A DNA stretch of 64,000 bases from Symbiodinium natans (lineage: Eukaryota > Sar > Dinophyceae > Suessiales > Symbiodiniaceae). The stretch lies in NCBI GenBank assembly GCA_905221605.1, contig CAJNDS010002546.1:298089-362088 (forward strand), read 5' to 3'. Both the position numbers and the translations under genes were made by a program. Shown piece by piece: positions 62,101-64,000 of the stretch (position 1 is its first letter; each line of letters begins with the position of its first letter). A model generated the notes under the pieces. The model was not told the origin of the DNA. It saw nothing but the letters and a program-made list of their open reading frames with translations, and did not search any database.

Positions 62101-62878
62101 CCTTTAACCTTTTTGGGGTAATATCATCCCCTTGTAATCCCAAAGGTTAACCTTTAGTTCCCCCAGGTTACTGGACAACTAGGTGAAGGCAAGGGCCCAT
62201 GTTGATTTTTAATTAAGGGAGCGTGTAGCTTCGCTTAGGCTGGCTTGGGATGTTGAAGCATCGACATGGATCCAGAGGCTTGCCCGAAAGAATCGCCCCG
62301 GTCCTGGTGGTTCTGGGACTTGCGAGTTGTTCTGTAGAAATGCAGGGTCTCTTGAAACCCTAACCCTATGAACCCTCTATAGATCCAAGACCTCACATCA
62401 AAGGCACCTATAATCTTGGGCGGGACGTAGGGTTTAGGGTTTCGGGTTTCGTGTTTAGGTTCAGGGTTGGGCAGCTACGCAAAAGCTTCTCTTTGAAGGG
62501 TGGGCGGTACTGTACGGCACTGCCCAGTCGTTTAGGCTTAGTTATTGTGGTACGCAAGACCCGAAGAGAGAAAGGTGCTGCTGAAGATTGCCCCCCAGCA
62601 CTCCTTATCGGCAAAGCAAAAGTTGGGCGCTACAAGGCCCTACATACACGTAAGCCTTCTTTCAACCTCTTATAGAGTATAATTATGCCCTACACCCTAA
62701 ACCCTATAACCCTAAACCCTAAACCTTGAACCCTGAACCCTGAGCCCTGAGCCCTGAACCCTGAACCCTGAACCCTAACCACTTGAAACTCACGCTGCAG
62801 GCGCTCGAGAGCCAGATCATGCTTGGTAGCGTCCTCCTCGTGCACGGCGTCGCCCAGCCGCTGACGGAGCGATCCGAG
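36813..62878 (+). CDS. Glucosidase II alpha-like GH31 enzyme with inserted calreticulin-type P-domain (split gene, partial)
   Basis: At least 27 micro-exons reconstruct the GH31 catalytic region. In the ER, glucosidase II removes the two inner glucoses from N-glycans and so controls binding to calnexin and calreticulin. Visible landmarks in order are LWINPSAG, WWTSESGV, HQCRWNY, DTIWLDIEHTDGK, VDPHIK, WNDMNEPSVFNGPE (catalytic Asp in DMNE), VEHRDVHN, RPFVLTRS, WTGDN (acid/base Asp), DVGGFF, NHAH, RREPYVF, PVVRPLF and MLGSVLLV. It is closer to glucosidase II than to lysosomal GH31 enzymes. Exons at 45891-48386 add P-domain repeats. Nearly all joins keep phase using GT, GC or GA donors with AG acceptors. 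The signal peptide, N-terminal domain and C-terminus are not in view, and the WCWPG segment is not found. The span given covers exons plus introns. Confidence 0.85.
37055..37080. repeat. Poly-G tract in intron 1
   Basis: A run of about 18 G follows ATTGGG. Similar homopolymer G or C runs occur at 40103-40119, 41671-41717 and 60987-61001. Confidence 0.9.
37583..37837. mobile_element. MITE family A, copy 2 (with internal insertion)
   Basis: GGGATGTTCCCCCATATGCAGTCCTTTA at the left and AAGGACTGTGAGTAGATGGGGGAACATCTC at the right are complementary. About 150 bases of unrelated sequence are in the middle. Confidence 0.7.
38246..38340 (+). mobile_element. MITE family B, copy 1
   Basis: Shares GTAGCTGA..., CACTTTACACTT, GGGATACTA.AATCCTCTA and CTTATGAACTCAGCAACTAAG with 40591-40690, and with a shortened copy at 53053-53120. 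Internal complementarity between TACACTTTACACTT and AAGTGTACACTTT. Confidence 0.8.
38641..38673 (+). CDS. glucosidase exon 2 (ETFVKLERDAK)
   Basis: Joins exon 1 in phase 0 to give SAG-ETFV, matching the GH31 AAETWVDI segment. Acceptor CCCAAG, GA donor (AAG|GATTGC). The intron after it has TTTAGGG (38708-38835) just inside its 5' end and CCCTAAA (39476-39602) just inside its 3' end. Confidence 0.7.
38836..38952. mobile_element. MITE-like inverted repeat in intron
   Basis: GGTTCATGGTACTTACTAACCACG pairs loosely with CGTAAGTACAGTTATAATCACGAACC. A related, shorter copy lies at about 15025-15090. Confidence 0.55.
39632..39655 (+). CDS. candidate glucosidase exon 3
   Basis: Acceptor CCGCAG. Reads EAKTGPAA. 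GC donors after CCT or GCG would both reach the next exon in phase 0. The segment is in a variable part of GH31, so homology cannot confirm it. Confidence 0.4.
40303..40382 (+). CDS. glucosidase exon 4 (HAWWTSESGVLDAVVLVGP)
   Basis: Aligns with VRWMSETGIIDVFLLLGP of animal glucosidase II. Acceptor AGAAG, donor GTCGGG, ending in phase 2. The intron after it holds MITE family B copy 2, TTTAGGG at 40687-40780 and a (CT)n-rich stretch at 41000-41090. Confidence 0.85.
40591..40690 (+). mobile_element. MITE family B, copy 2
   Basis: Same layout as 38246-38340, including GGGATACTATAATCCTCTAT and GACTCAGCAACTAAG. Same orientation. Confidence 0.8.
41271..41331 (+). CDS. glucosidase exon 5 (QFHDLTGHAPMPGMWALGHL)
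   Basis: Aligns with [22 protein letters not shown]. Acceptor TTGCGAG|G completes the Gly codon from exon 4. Donor GTAGCC, phase 0. Confidence 0.88.
41469..41501 (+). CDS. glucosidase exon 6 (HQCRWNYMSEK)
   Basis: Contains the RWNY substrate-site motif of GH31. Acceptor GGAAAG (not followed by G), or CCAG three codons' worth later; GC donor (AAG|GCTGGT). The 1.27 kb intron that follows has a poly-C patch (41671-41717), TTTAGGG (41736-41955) and CCCTAAA (42677-42740). An ORF at 42302-42598 in it shows no recognised family. Confidence 0.88.
42775..42833 (+). CDS. glucosidase exon 7 (DVATVDSMYDKYDIPYDTIW)
   Basis: Aligns with [20 protein letters not shown]. Acceptor AGCAG|G, GC donor splitting the Trp codon (TG|GCCCAG). 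Confidence 0.93.
43188..43226 (+). CDS. glucosidase exon 8 (LDIEHTDGKAYF)
   Basis: Carries the LDIEH motif with the substrate-binding Asp. Acceptor GCAAAG|G, GC donor (TC|GCAGCA). TTTAGGG (42876-42930) and CCCTAAA (43042-43110) fill the intron upstream. Confidence 0.93.
43699..43735 (+). CDS. glucosidase exon 9 (WNAAAFPNPKQM)
   Basis: Aligns with TWDPSRFPQPRTM. Acceptor TGAAG|G completes the Ser codon of exon 8. GC donor (ATG|GCGCGG). The intron after it starts with a 100-base TTTAGGG array. Confidence 0.92.
43745..43845 (+). repeat. Interstitial TTTAGGG array at intron 5' end
   Basis: Fourteen or so uninterrupted TTTAGGG units begin about 11 bases after the GC donor of exon 9. The matching CCCTAAA array (44250-44306) ends about 10 bases before the acceptor of exon 10. 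Confidence 0.95.
44317..44394 (+). CDS. glucosidase exon 10 (SAKRRKFVNVVDPHIKK)
   Basis: Aligns with LASKRRKLVAIVDPHIK. Acceptor CGAAAG, GA donor (AAG|GAGTGG), phase 0 at both ends. Downstream intron: TTTAGGG 44520-44585, an inverted-repeat element at 44700-44810 and CCCTAAA 44828-44942. Confidence 0.95.
44700..44810. mobile_element. MITE family D, copy 1
   Basis: AGCTCTTGCGACTTAATTTGTAAGT pairs with ACTTACCAAGTCGCCAGGGCT. Shares TAAGTCTAC...GT.TCCCCTA with 57891-58060. Confidence 0.7.
44828..44942. repeat. Interstitial CCCTAAA array
   Basis: Sixteen or so uninterrupted CCCTAAA units in the intron between exons 10 and 11. Confidence 0.97.
45367..45393 (+). CDS. glucosidase exon 11 (EEKFHVYRE)
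   Basis: At 27 nt, the shortest confident exon. Together with exon 12 it gives HVYREVRDKGLFVK, a gapless match to RVHEELRNLGLYVK. Acceptor GTTGCAG|G, GC donor (GAG|GCCACG). Confidence 0.85.
45421..45518. mobile_element. Inverted-repeat element with telomere repeats in its loop
   Basis: TGACCCAGAGGGTCCAGATG / TAGTACTATTA on the left is complementary to TAATAGTACTACCTATGGACC and CTCTGGTCA on the right. The loop holds CCCTAAACCCTAAACCCTAA. A relative of the left end is at about 50008-50032. Confidence 0.8.
45891..45953 (+). CDS. exon 12: GH31-to-P-domain junction exon
   Basis: A single uninterrupted 63-nt exon. Residues 1-10 (VRDKGLFVKK) continue the GH31 alignment, and residues 16-21 (MDDPTD) match the start of a calreticulin type 1 repeat (DDPTD-KPEDW). 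Acceptor ACGAG|G, donor GAT|GTGCGG, phase 0 at both ends. GH31 proteins normally run from here directly to DG-SDYEGWCWPG. The downstream intron lacks a TTTAGGG array but has CCCTAAA at 46160-46330. Confidence 0.8.
46005..46140 (-). repeat. Dispersed repeat family G, reverse copy
   Basis: Read on the - strand it resembles 60398-60540 and 63843-63975 (GGGGTTATTTAGGGGCTAC..AGGTATAT...). No ORF. Confidence 0.6.
46337..46402 (+). CDS. exon 13: P-domain type 1 repeat (AKPADWVEEAKIADPSASQP)
   Basis: Matches KPEDWDERAKIPDPDAxKP of calnexin/calreticulin. It joins exon 12 as DDPTD-AKPADW in phase 0. Acceptor CCAAAG|G, GC donor (GAA|GCTGGG). The long downstream intron begins with degenerate TTTA(TA)GGG units (46425-46680) and contains an AT/GT microsatellite at 47065-47117. 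Confidence 0.85.
47065..47117. repeat. (AT)n(GT)n microsatellite
   Basis: TATATA tract followed by GTGTGT tract inside the intron. The overlapping ORFs of 100-190 codons around 46954-47535 show no family features. Confidence 0.9.
47551..47680. mobile_element. MITE family A, copy 3 (partial 5' end)
   Basis: AGTCCTTAGTAGGGATGATC at the left. AAGGACTGTTCGTAAAAGGGGGAACATCCC at the right matches the family right end. Confidence 0.7.
47922..47991 (+). CDS. exon 14: P-domain type 2 repeat (EWNTEEDGAWVAPQIDNPAY)
   Basis: Joins exon 13 as PPE-EWNTEEDG, equivalent to KPEDWDEEMDGEW, then GAWVAPQIDNPAYKG as in GEWEPPVIQNPEYKG. Acceptor GCCTAG|G. The end is uncertain: T|GTCGCT (GT, used here) or TGTC|GCTGGC (GC). 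TTTAGGG starts 16 bases into the intron. Confidence 0.85.
48305..48386 (+). CDS. exon 15: P-domain second type 2 repeat (RWKPRRVNDPNPELSDFEG)
   Basis: Matches EWKPRQIDNPDYKG. The start is CTGAG|CC (phase 1, used here) or CCAG|G. It runs on as RGSWQFF to a GT donor (CG|GTAGAG). SDFEG could also be the GH31 segment SDYEG that follows the insertion point, but WCWPG does not follow. Arrays: CCCTAAA before (48246-48292), TTTAGGG after (48424-48490). Confidence 0.75.
49326..49376 (+). CDS. candidate exon 16
   Basis: Acceptor GATAG|G and donor GAG|GTAGAG. In phase with exon 15 it reads YMSPWGLKKPTELELP. It ends in phase 2, whereas the next sure exon needs phase 0, so either the donor differs (a GA donor at GAGCTG|GAGCTC would fit) or this is not an exon. 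CCCTAAA array at 49152-49217 upstream. Confidence 0.35.
49691..49770 (+). CDS. glucosidase exon 17 (DPAMREYWGSQFALDKYTG)
   Basis: Aligns with NPTMRAWWANMFSYDNYEG. Acceptor AAACAG|G, GT donor splitting Trp (TG|GTCGCT). The 1.5 kb intron has several TTTAGGG and one CCCTAAA array (50555-50660). Confidence 0.95.
51251..51290 (+). CDS. glucosidase exon 18, catalytic nucleophile (NDMNEPSVFNGPE)
   Basis: With the split Trp this gives WNDMNEPSVFNGPE, the GH31 signature. The first Asp of DMNE is the known nucleophile. Acceptor GCCCAG|G, GC donor (GAG|GCCTTC). The intron starts with a GAGGCCTTCTAAGGGTTTAGGG-type tandem repeat (51291-51530). Confidence 0.98.
51291..51530. repeat. Tandem repeat mixing exon-end sequence and TTTAGGG
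   Basis: GAGGCCTTCTAAGG, which spans the donor of exon 18, is repeated five to six times, each copy followed by TTTAGGG units. The splice-site sequence itself has therefore been duplicated into the intron. Confidence 0.85.
52224..52288 (+). CDS. glucosidase exon 19 (VTMPRDAVHPNGMVEHRDVHN)
   Basis: Aligns with EVTMPRDALH.GGVEHREVHN of plant glucosidase II. Acceptor CAACAG|G, donor AT|GTGCGC. The 1.5 kb intron has TTTAGGG arrays and MITE family B copy 3. Confidence 0.97.
53053..53120 (+). mobile_element. MITE family B, copy 3 (shortened)
   Basis: GCTGAGTGAGTACACTTTAC...AAGTGTACA...GGGGCTTATGAACTCAGCAACTAAG. It lacks the central GGGATACTA segment of the other two copies. Confidence 0.75.
53809..53871 (+). 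CDS. glucosidase exon 20 (YGYYVHRATFEGLAKRTAGD)
   Basis: Aligns with YGYYFHMATSDGLVMR. Acceptor GAACAG|G, GC donor (AG|GCAGTG). TTTAGGG begins 8 bases into the intron. Confidence 0.96.
54187..54248 (+). CDS. glucosidase exon 21 (PFVLTRSFFIGSHKYSAIWT)
   Basis: Aligns with RPFVLSRAIFPGTQRYGAIWTG. Acceptor TTTCAG|G, donor G|GTGCGC. The 0.73 kb intron after it is mostly unique sequence. Confidence 0.97.
54983..55029 (+). CDS. glucosidase exon 22, acid/base Asp (DNYAQWSHLKASIAM)
   Basis: Gives WTGDNYAQWSHLK with the known acid/base Asp in GDN. Acceptor GGCAG|G, donor ATG|GTCGGG. Confidence 0.97.
55372..55413 (+). CDS. glucosidase exon 23 (VGALTLGGQSLVGA)
   Basis: Aligns with LLSLGLTGISFCGA. Acceptor CGAG|G, GC donor (GCG|GCCACT). 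TTTAGGG array 55432-55555 follows 19 bases after the donor. Confidence 0.92.
55701..55803. mobile_element. MITE family A, copy 4
   Basis: GTTCTCCTAATACTAACGGTCC and GGAGCTGTTAGTATAAGGGGGAATATCCC are complementary ends. Confidence 0.8.
56400..56605. repeat. Inverted/dispersed element related to 43490-43690
   Basis: TACCTTGGACCCCTA.GGTTG, the GATTCAGGG.AACCT segment and the AGTATGACTCCCTTGA-type end are shared with the exon 8-9 intron. Both copies have a telomere-type array in the middle (56475-56513 and 43578-43625). Confidence 0.65.
56751..56845. mobile_element. MITE-like inverted repeat
   Basis: TGGGTTGTGCTTTGGGATAATT pairs with AATTTCCAAAGCGCTTGAAGCACAACCCA, allowing small bulges. It ends 33 bases before exon 24. 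Confidence 0.75.
56879..56928 (+). CDS. glucosidase exon 24 (DVGGFFKHPDAEMTVR)
   Basis: Aligns with DVGGFFKNPEPELLVRW. Acceptor ACTAAG|G, GC donor splitting Trp (TG|GCAGTC). Confidence 0.97.
57534..57588 (+). CDS. glucosidase exon 25 (YQVAVLIYPFLRNHAHLE)
   Basis: Aligns with WYQVGAYYPFFRGHAHHD. Acceptor TCCCAG|G, GC donor (GAG|GCCGAC). CCCTAAA ends 9 bases before the acceptor region. Confidence 0.96.
57891..58060. mobile_element. MITE family D, copy 2, with telomere repeats in the middle
   Basis: GGAAGCTTTTCTGACTTTGTAAGT and ACTTACTAAGTCAACAGGGGCTTCC are complementary. CCCTAAA/CCCCAAA units (57970-58022) sit between them. Confidence 0.75.
58242..58343. mobile_element. MITE family A, copy 5
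   Basis: GGATGTTCCCCCTTCTACTAACAGT pairs with ACTGTTCCTATAAGGGGCAACATCC. It directly follows a TTTAGGG array. Confidence 0.8.
59096..59166 (+). CDS. glucosidase exon 26 (TPRREPYVFDEPTMLRIK)
   Basis: Aligns with DTKRREPWLFGERNTELMRDA. Acceptor GGCCAG, GC donor (AG|GCGGAC). The TTTAGGG array starts 7 bases into the intron. Confidence 0.95.
59241..59356. mobile_element. MITE-like inverted repeat
   Basis: TACTACTCTTTTACTTAAGAA + CCCCCCAAAA at the left is complementary to TTTTGGGGGGTTCTTAAGAAAATAGTA at the right. Confidence 0.85.
59989..60022 (+). CDS. glucosidase exon 27 (YRMLPLWYTLL)
   Basis: Aligns with RYSLLPFWYTLL. Acceptor GTCAG|G completes Arg from exon 26. The 3' end is unclear: no GT/GC/GA donor here gives the phase needed by the next exon, so a tiny exon may be missing or the junction is unusual. 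Confidence 0.88.
60398..60540 (+). repeat. Dispersed repeat family G
   Basis: GGGGGTATTTAGGGGTTATTTG..GGGCTACTTAGGTATATTAGGG. Same orientation as 63843-63975 and reverse of 46005-46140. Confidence 0.65.
60751..60871. mobile_element. MITE-like inverted repeat
   Basis: TTTACAGTAAACTCCAGAAA + GTTGGAACAT pairs with ATGTTCCAAC + TTTTTGGAGTTTACTGTAA, about 30 bp with one or two mismatches and a ~60-nt middle. Confidence 0.9.
61558..61672 (+). repeat. Interstitial TTTAGGG array
   Basis: About 16 units. It is the one large G-strand array that lies just before an acceptor (exon 28), against the usual polarity. Confidence 0.95.
61694..61757 (+). CDS. glucosidase exon 28 (LFRDYTARAEPVVRPLFWDF)
   Basis: Aligns with LFREANVTGVPVVRPLWMEFP. 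Acceptor CCCGAG|G, GA donor (CTG|GACCCT). The start phase relative to exon 27 is unresolved. Confidence 0.93.
61964..61993 (+). CDS. glucosidase exon 29 (DDPQTHEHEE)
   Basis: Acceptor CCCCAG|G, donor GAG|GTGCCA, phase 0 at both ends. Fits the position of P.DEATFSNDE in plant enzymes. Confidence 0.8.
62801..62878 (+). CDS. glucosidase exon 30 (ALESQIMLGSVLLVHGVAQP)
   Basis: Aligns with DDQYLLGDALLVHPVSDSG. Acceptor CTGCAG|G, donor GAG|GTGAGG. TTTAGGG arrays begin 20 bases into the following intron. Confidence 0.95.
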
Positions 62879-63169
62879 GTGAGGAGTTGCCAAGCAAGGG
62901 TTCAGGGTTTAGGGTTCGGGGTTCAGGGTTTAGGGTTTAGGGTTTAGGGTTCAGGGTTTAGGGTTTAGGGTTCAATGAATTAGGGTTCAGGGTTTAGGAG
63001 TTTAGGATTTTGGGTTTAGGTTTTTCGGGCTTAGAGTTTTGCAATTTGTAGGTGCTCTTTTTGGTTCAAAGGGGATTTCAATTATCAGGTAGCCTAAACC
63101 CTTAAGAAAGGGGGCCGATGGGCCTCTGAATCCTAGGAACCACTGACTTCGTGCTCAGAGCTAGGGCTG

Positions 63170-63280
63170 TTTAGGGTTTAGGGTTTAGGTTTAGGGTTTA
63201 GGGTTTAGGGTTTAGGGTTTAGGGTTTAGGGTTTAGGGTTTAGGGTTTAGGGTTTAGGGTTTAGGGTTTAGGGTTTAGGG
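63170..63280 (+). repeat. Interstitial TTTAGGG array
   Basis: About 15 units in the intron after exon 30. Confidence 0.95.
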
Positions 63281-63324
63281 GGCTCATGGTTTGAGAGCTC
63301 ATGGTTCTCCAGGGTTTGCTTCAG

Positions 63325-63359
63325 AACTCCGATGCGGCACGGGTGAAGGGTCGAAAGAT
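63325..63359 (+). CDS. candidate glucosidase exon 31 (NSDAARVKGRK)
   Basis: Acceptor CTTCAG, donor AT|GTAGCG, in phase with exon 30. It would lead into the V-x-VYLP segment of GH31, which is not seen before the window ends. Confidence 0.4.
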
Positions 63360-64000
63360 GTAGCGATAGCTCAGGGCGCCTTTTCAACTCTGACAACCCC
63401 TATTCTGCGCGAATGCCCATTCCTGCCTCCCAGCTTGTAAATGGGGCTGCCCAAAATCAGGATCCCTAAACCCTAAACCCTAAACCCTAAACCCTAAACC
63501 CTAAACCCTAAACCCTAAACCCTGAACCCTAAACCCTAAACGGAATACCCTCATCATTATCCCCCTGAATTTTAGTGGAATCCTCCGTTGAGTTTAGCAG
63601 ACATAGGGTTGGCTGATCTTCAGGGCTCATGTTATGGGTTTCATCCAGGTAAGGGGGCGGGTGACGTATTCTAAGCTTTCATAGGGGTGCAGGGTTTAGG
63701 GTTTAGGGTTTAGGGTTTAGGGTTTGGGGTTTGGGGTTTGGGGTTTGGGGTTTGGGGTTTGGGTTTGGGCGGGGCGTGGAGGGGAAGGGAAGCAGAGACT
63801 GCTGGCGTGTTAGGGTCGTTAGGACTAGGGCCCTCAACCTTGGGGGATATATAGGGGTTATTTAGGGGCTACGCAGGTATATAGGGACTGTATAAGGTAA
63901 TTATATAGAAGGGTTATATATGAGTTATATAGGGGAAGAAGATCAAGGGTCCATTCTGGGGGTCCTTTCCTTCATGAGTGGCTCCTCTGGAGGCCACCGT
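63360..64000. repeat. Terminal non-coding stretch with three telomere-type arrays and repeat family G
   Basis: CCCTAAA (63465-63540), TTTAGGG turning into TTTGGGG (63690-63770) and a family G copy (63843-63975). No convincing exon was found. Confidence 0.7.

Overview
The window looks like nuclear DNA of an alveolate, most probably a dinoflagellate (Symbiodinium-like). Four signs point that way. Interstitial telomere-type repeats (TTTAGGG/CCCTAAA) occur throughout. A gene of very short exons uses GC and GA as well as GT splice donors, with mostly AG|G acceptors. A very long Ty1/copia-type element carries CCCH zinc fingers. Its LTRs contain a 10-base match to the 3' end of the dinoflagellate spliced leader. 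A chromerid cannot be excluded. No bacterial-style operons, rRNA, tRNA or CRISPR arrays were seen. All convincing coding sequence is on the + strand.

Layout. 1-9.9 kb: non-coding, built from repeated and inverted modules with CT/GA microsatellites and a 0.9 kb direct duplication (3884-4795 and 8838-9801). 9.9-15.9 kb: telomere-like arrays and their variants, with five small in-phase exons of an unidentified + strand gene. 15,896-35,884: a complete 20 kb LTR retrotransposon. Its internal region encodes Gag, a protease-integrase-reverse transcriptase polyprotein and an RNase H ORF, all in different frames, followed by two large accessory ORFs. One accessory ORF starts with a methyltransferase-like domain. 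The other has a CCHC knuckle and a Tpt1/KptA-like RNA 2'-phosphotransferase domain. 36.8-63.4 kb: about 27 confident exons (plus candidates) of a GH31 alpha-glucosidase most like the glucosidase II alpha subunit of the ER. The exons are 27-80 nt long and separated by introns of 0.3-1.8 kb.

Two observations stand out. First, between the GH31 segments GLFVKK and DPAMREYW the gene contains, in phase, a calreticulin/calnexin-type P-domain (two type 1 and two type 2 repeat-like units). One uninterrupted exon holds both the GH31 segment and the start of the P-domain. This suggests an ER trimming glucosidase fused to a lectin-chaperone arm. Second, the introns are bracketed by telomeric repeats with fixed polarity: TTTAGGG shortly after the donor and CCCTAAA shortly before the acceptor. 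The intron ends could therefore pair. The introns also hold several families of small inverted-repeat (MITE-like) elements.

Limits. Exon calls come from reading, splice phase and remembered family motifs. No search or transcript was available. The N-terminal third of the GH31 protein, its C-terminus and the canonical WCWPG segment were not found.
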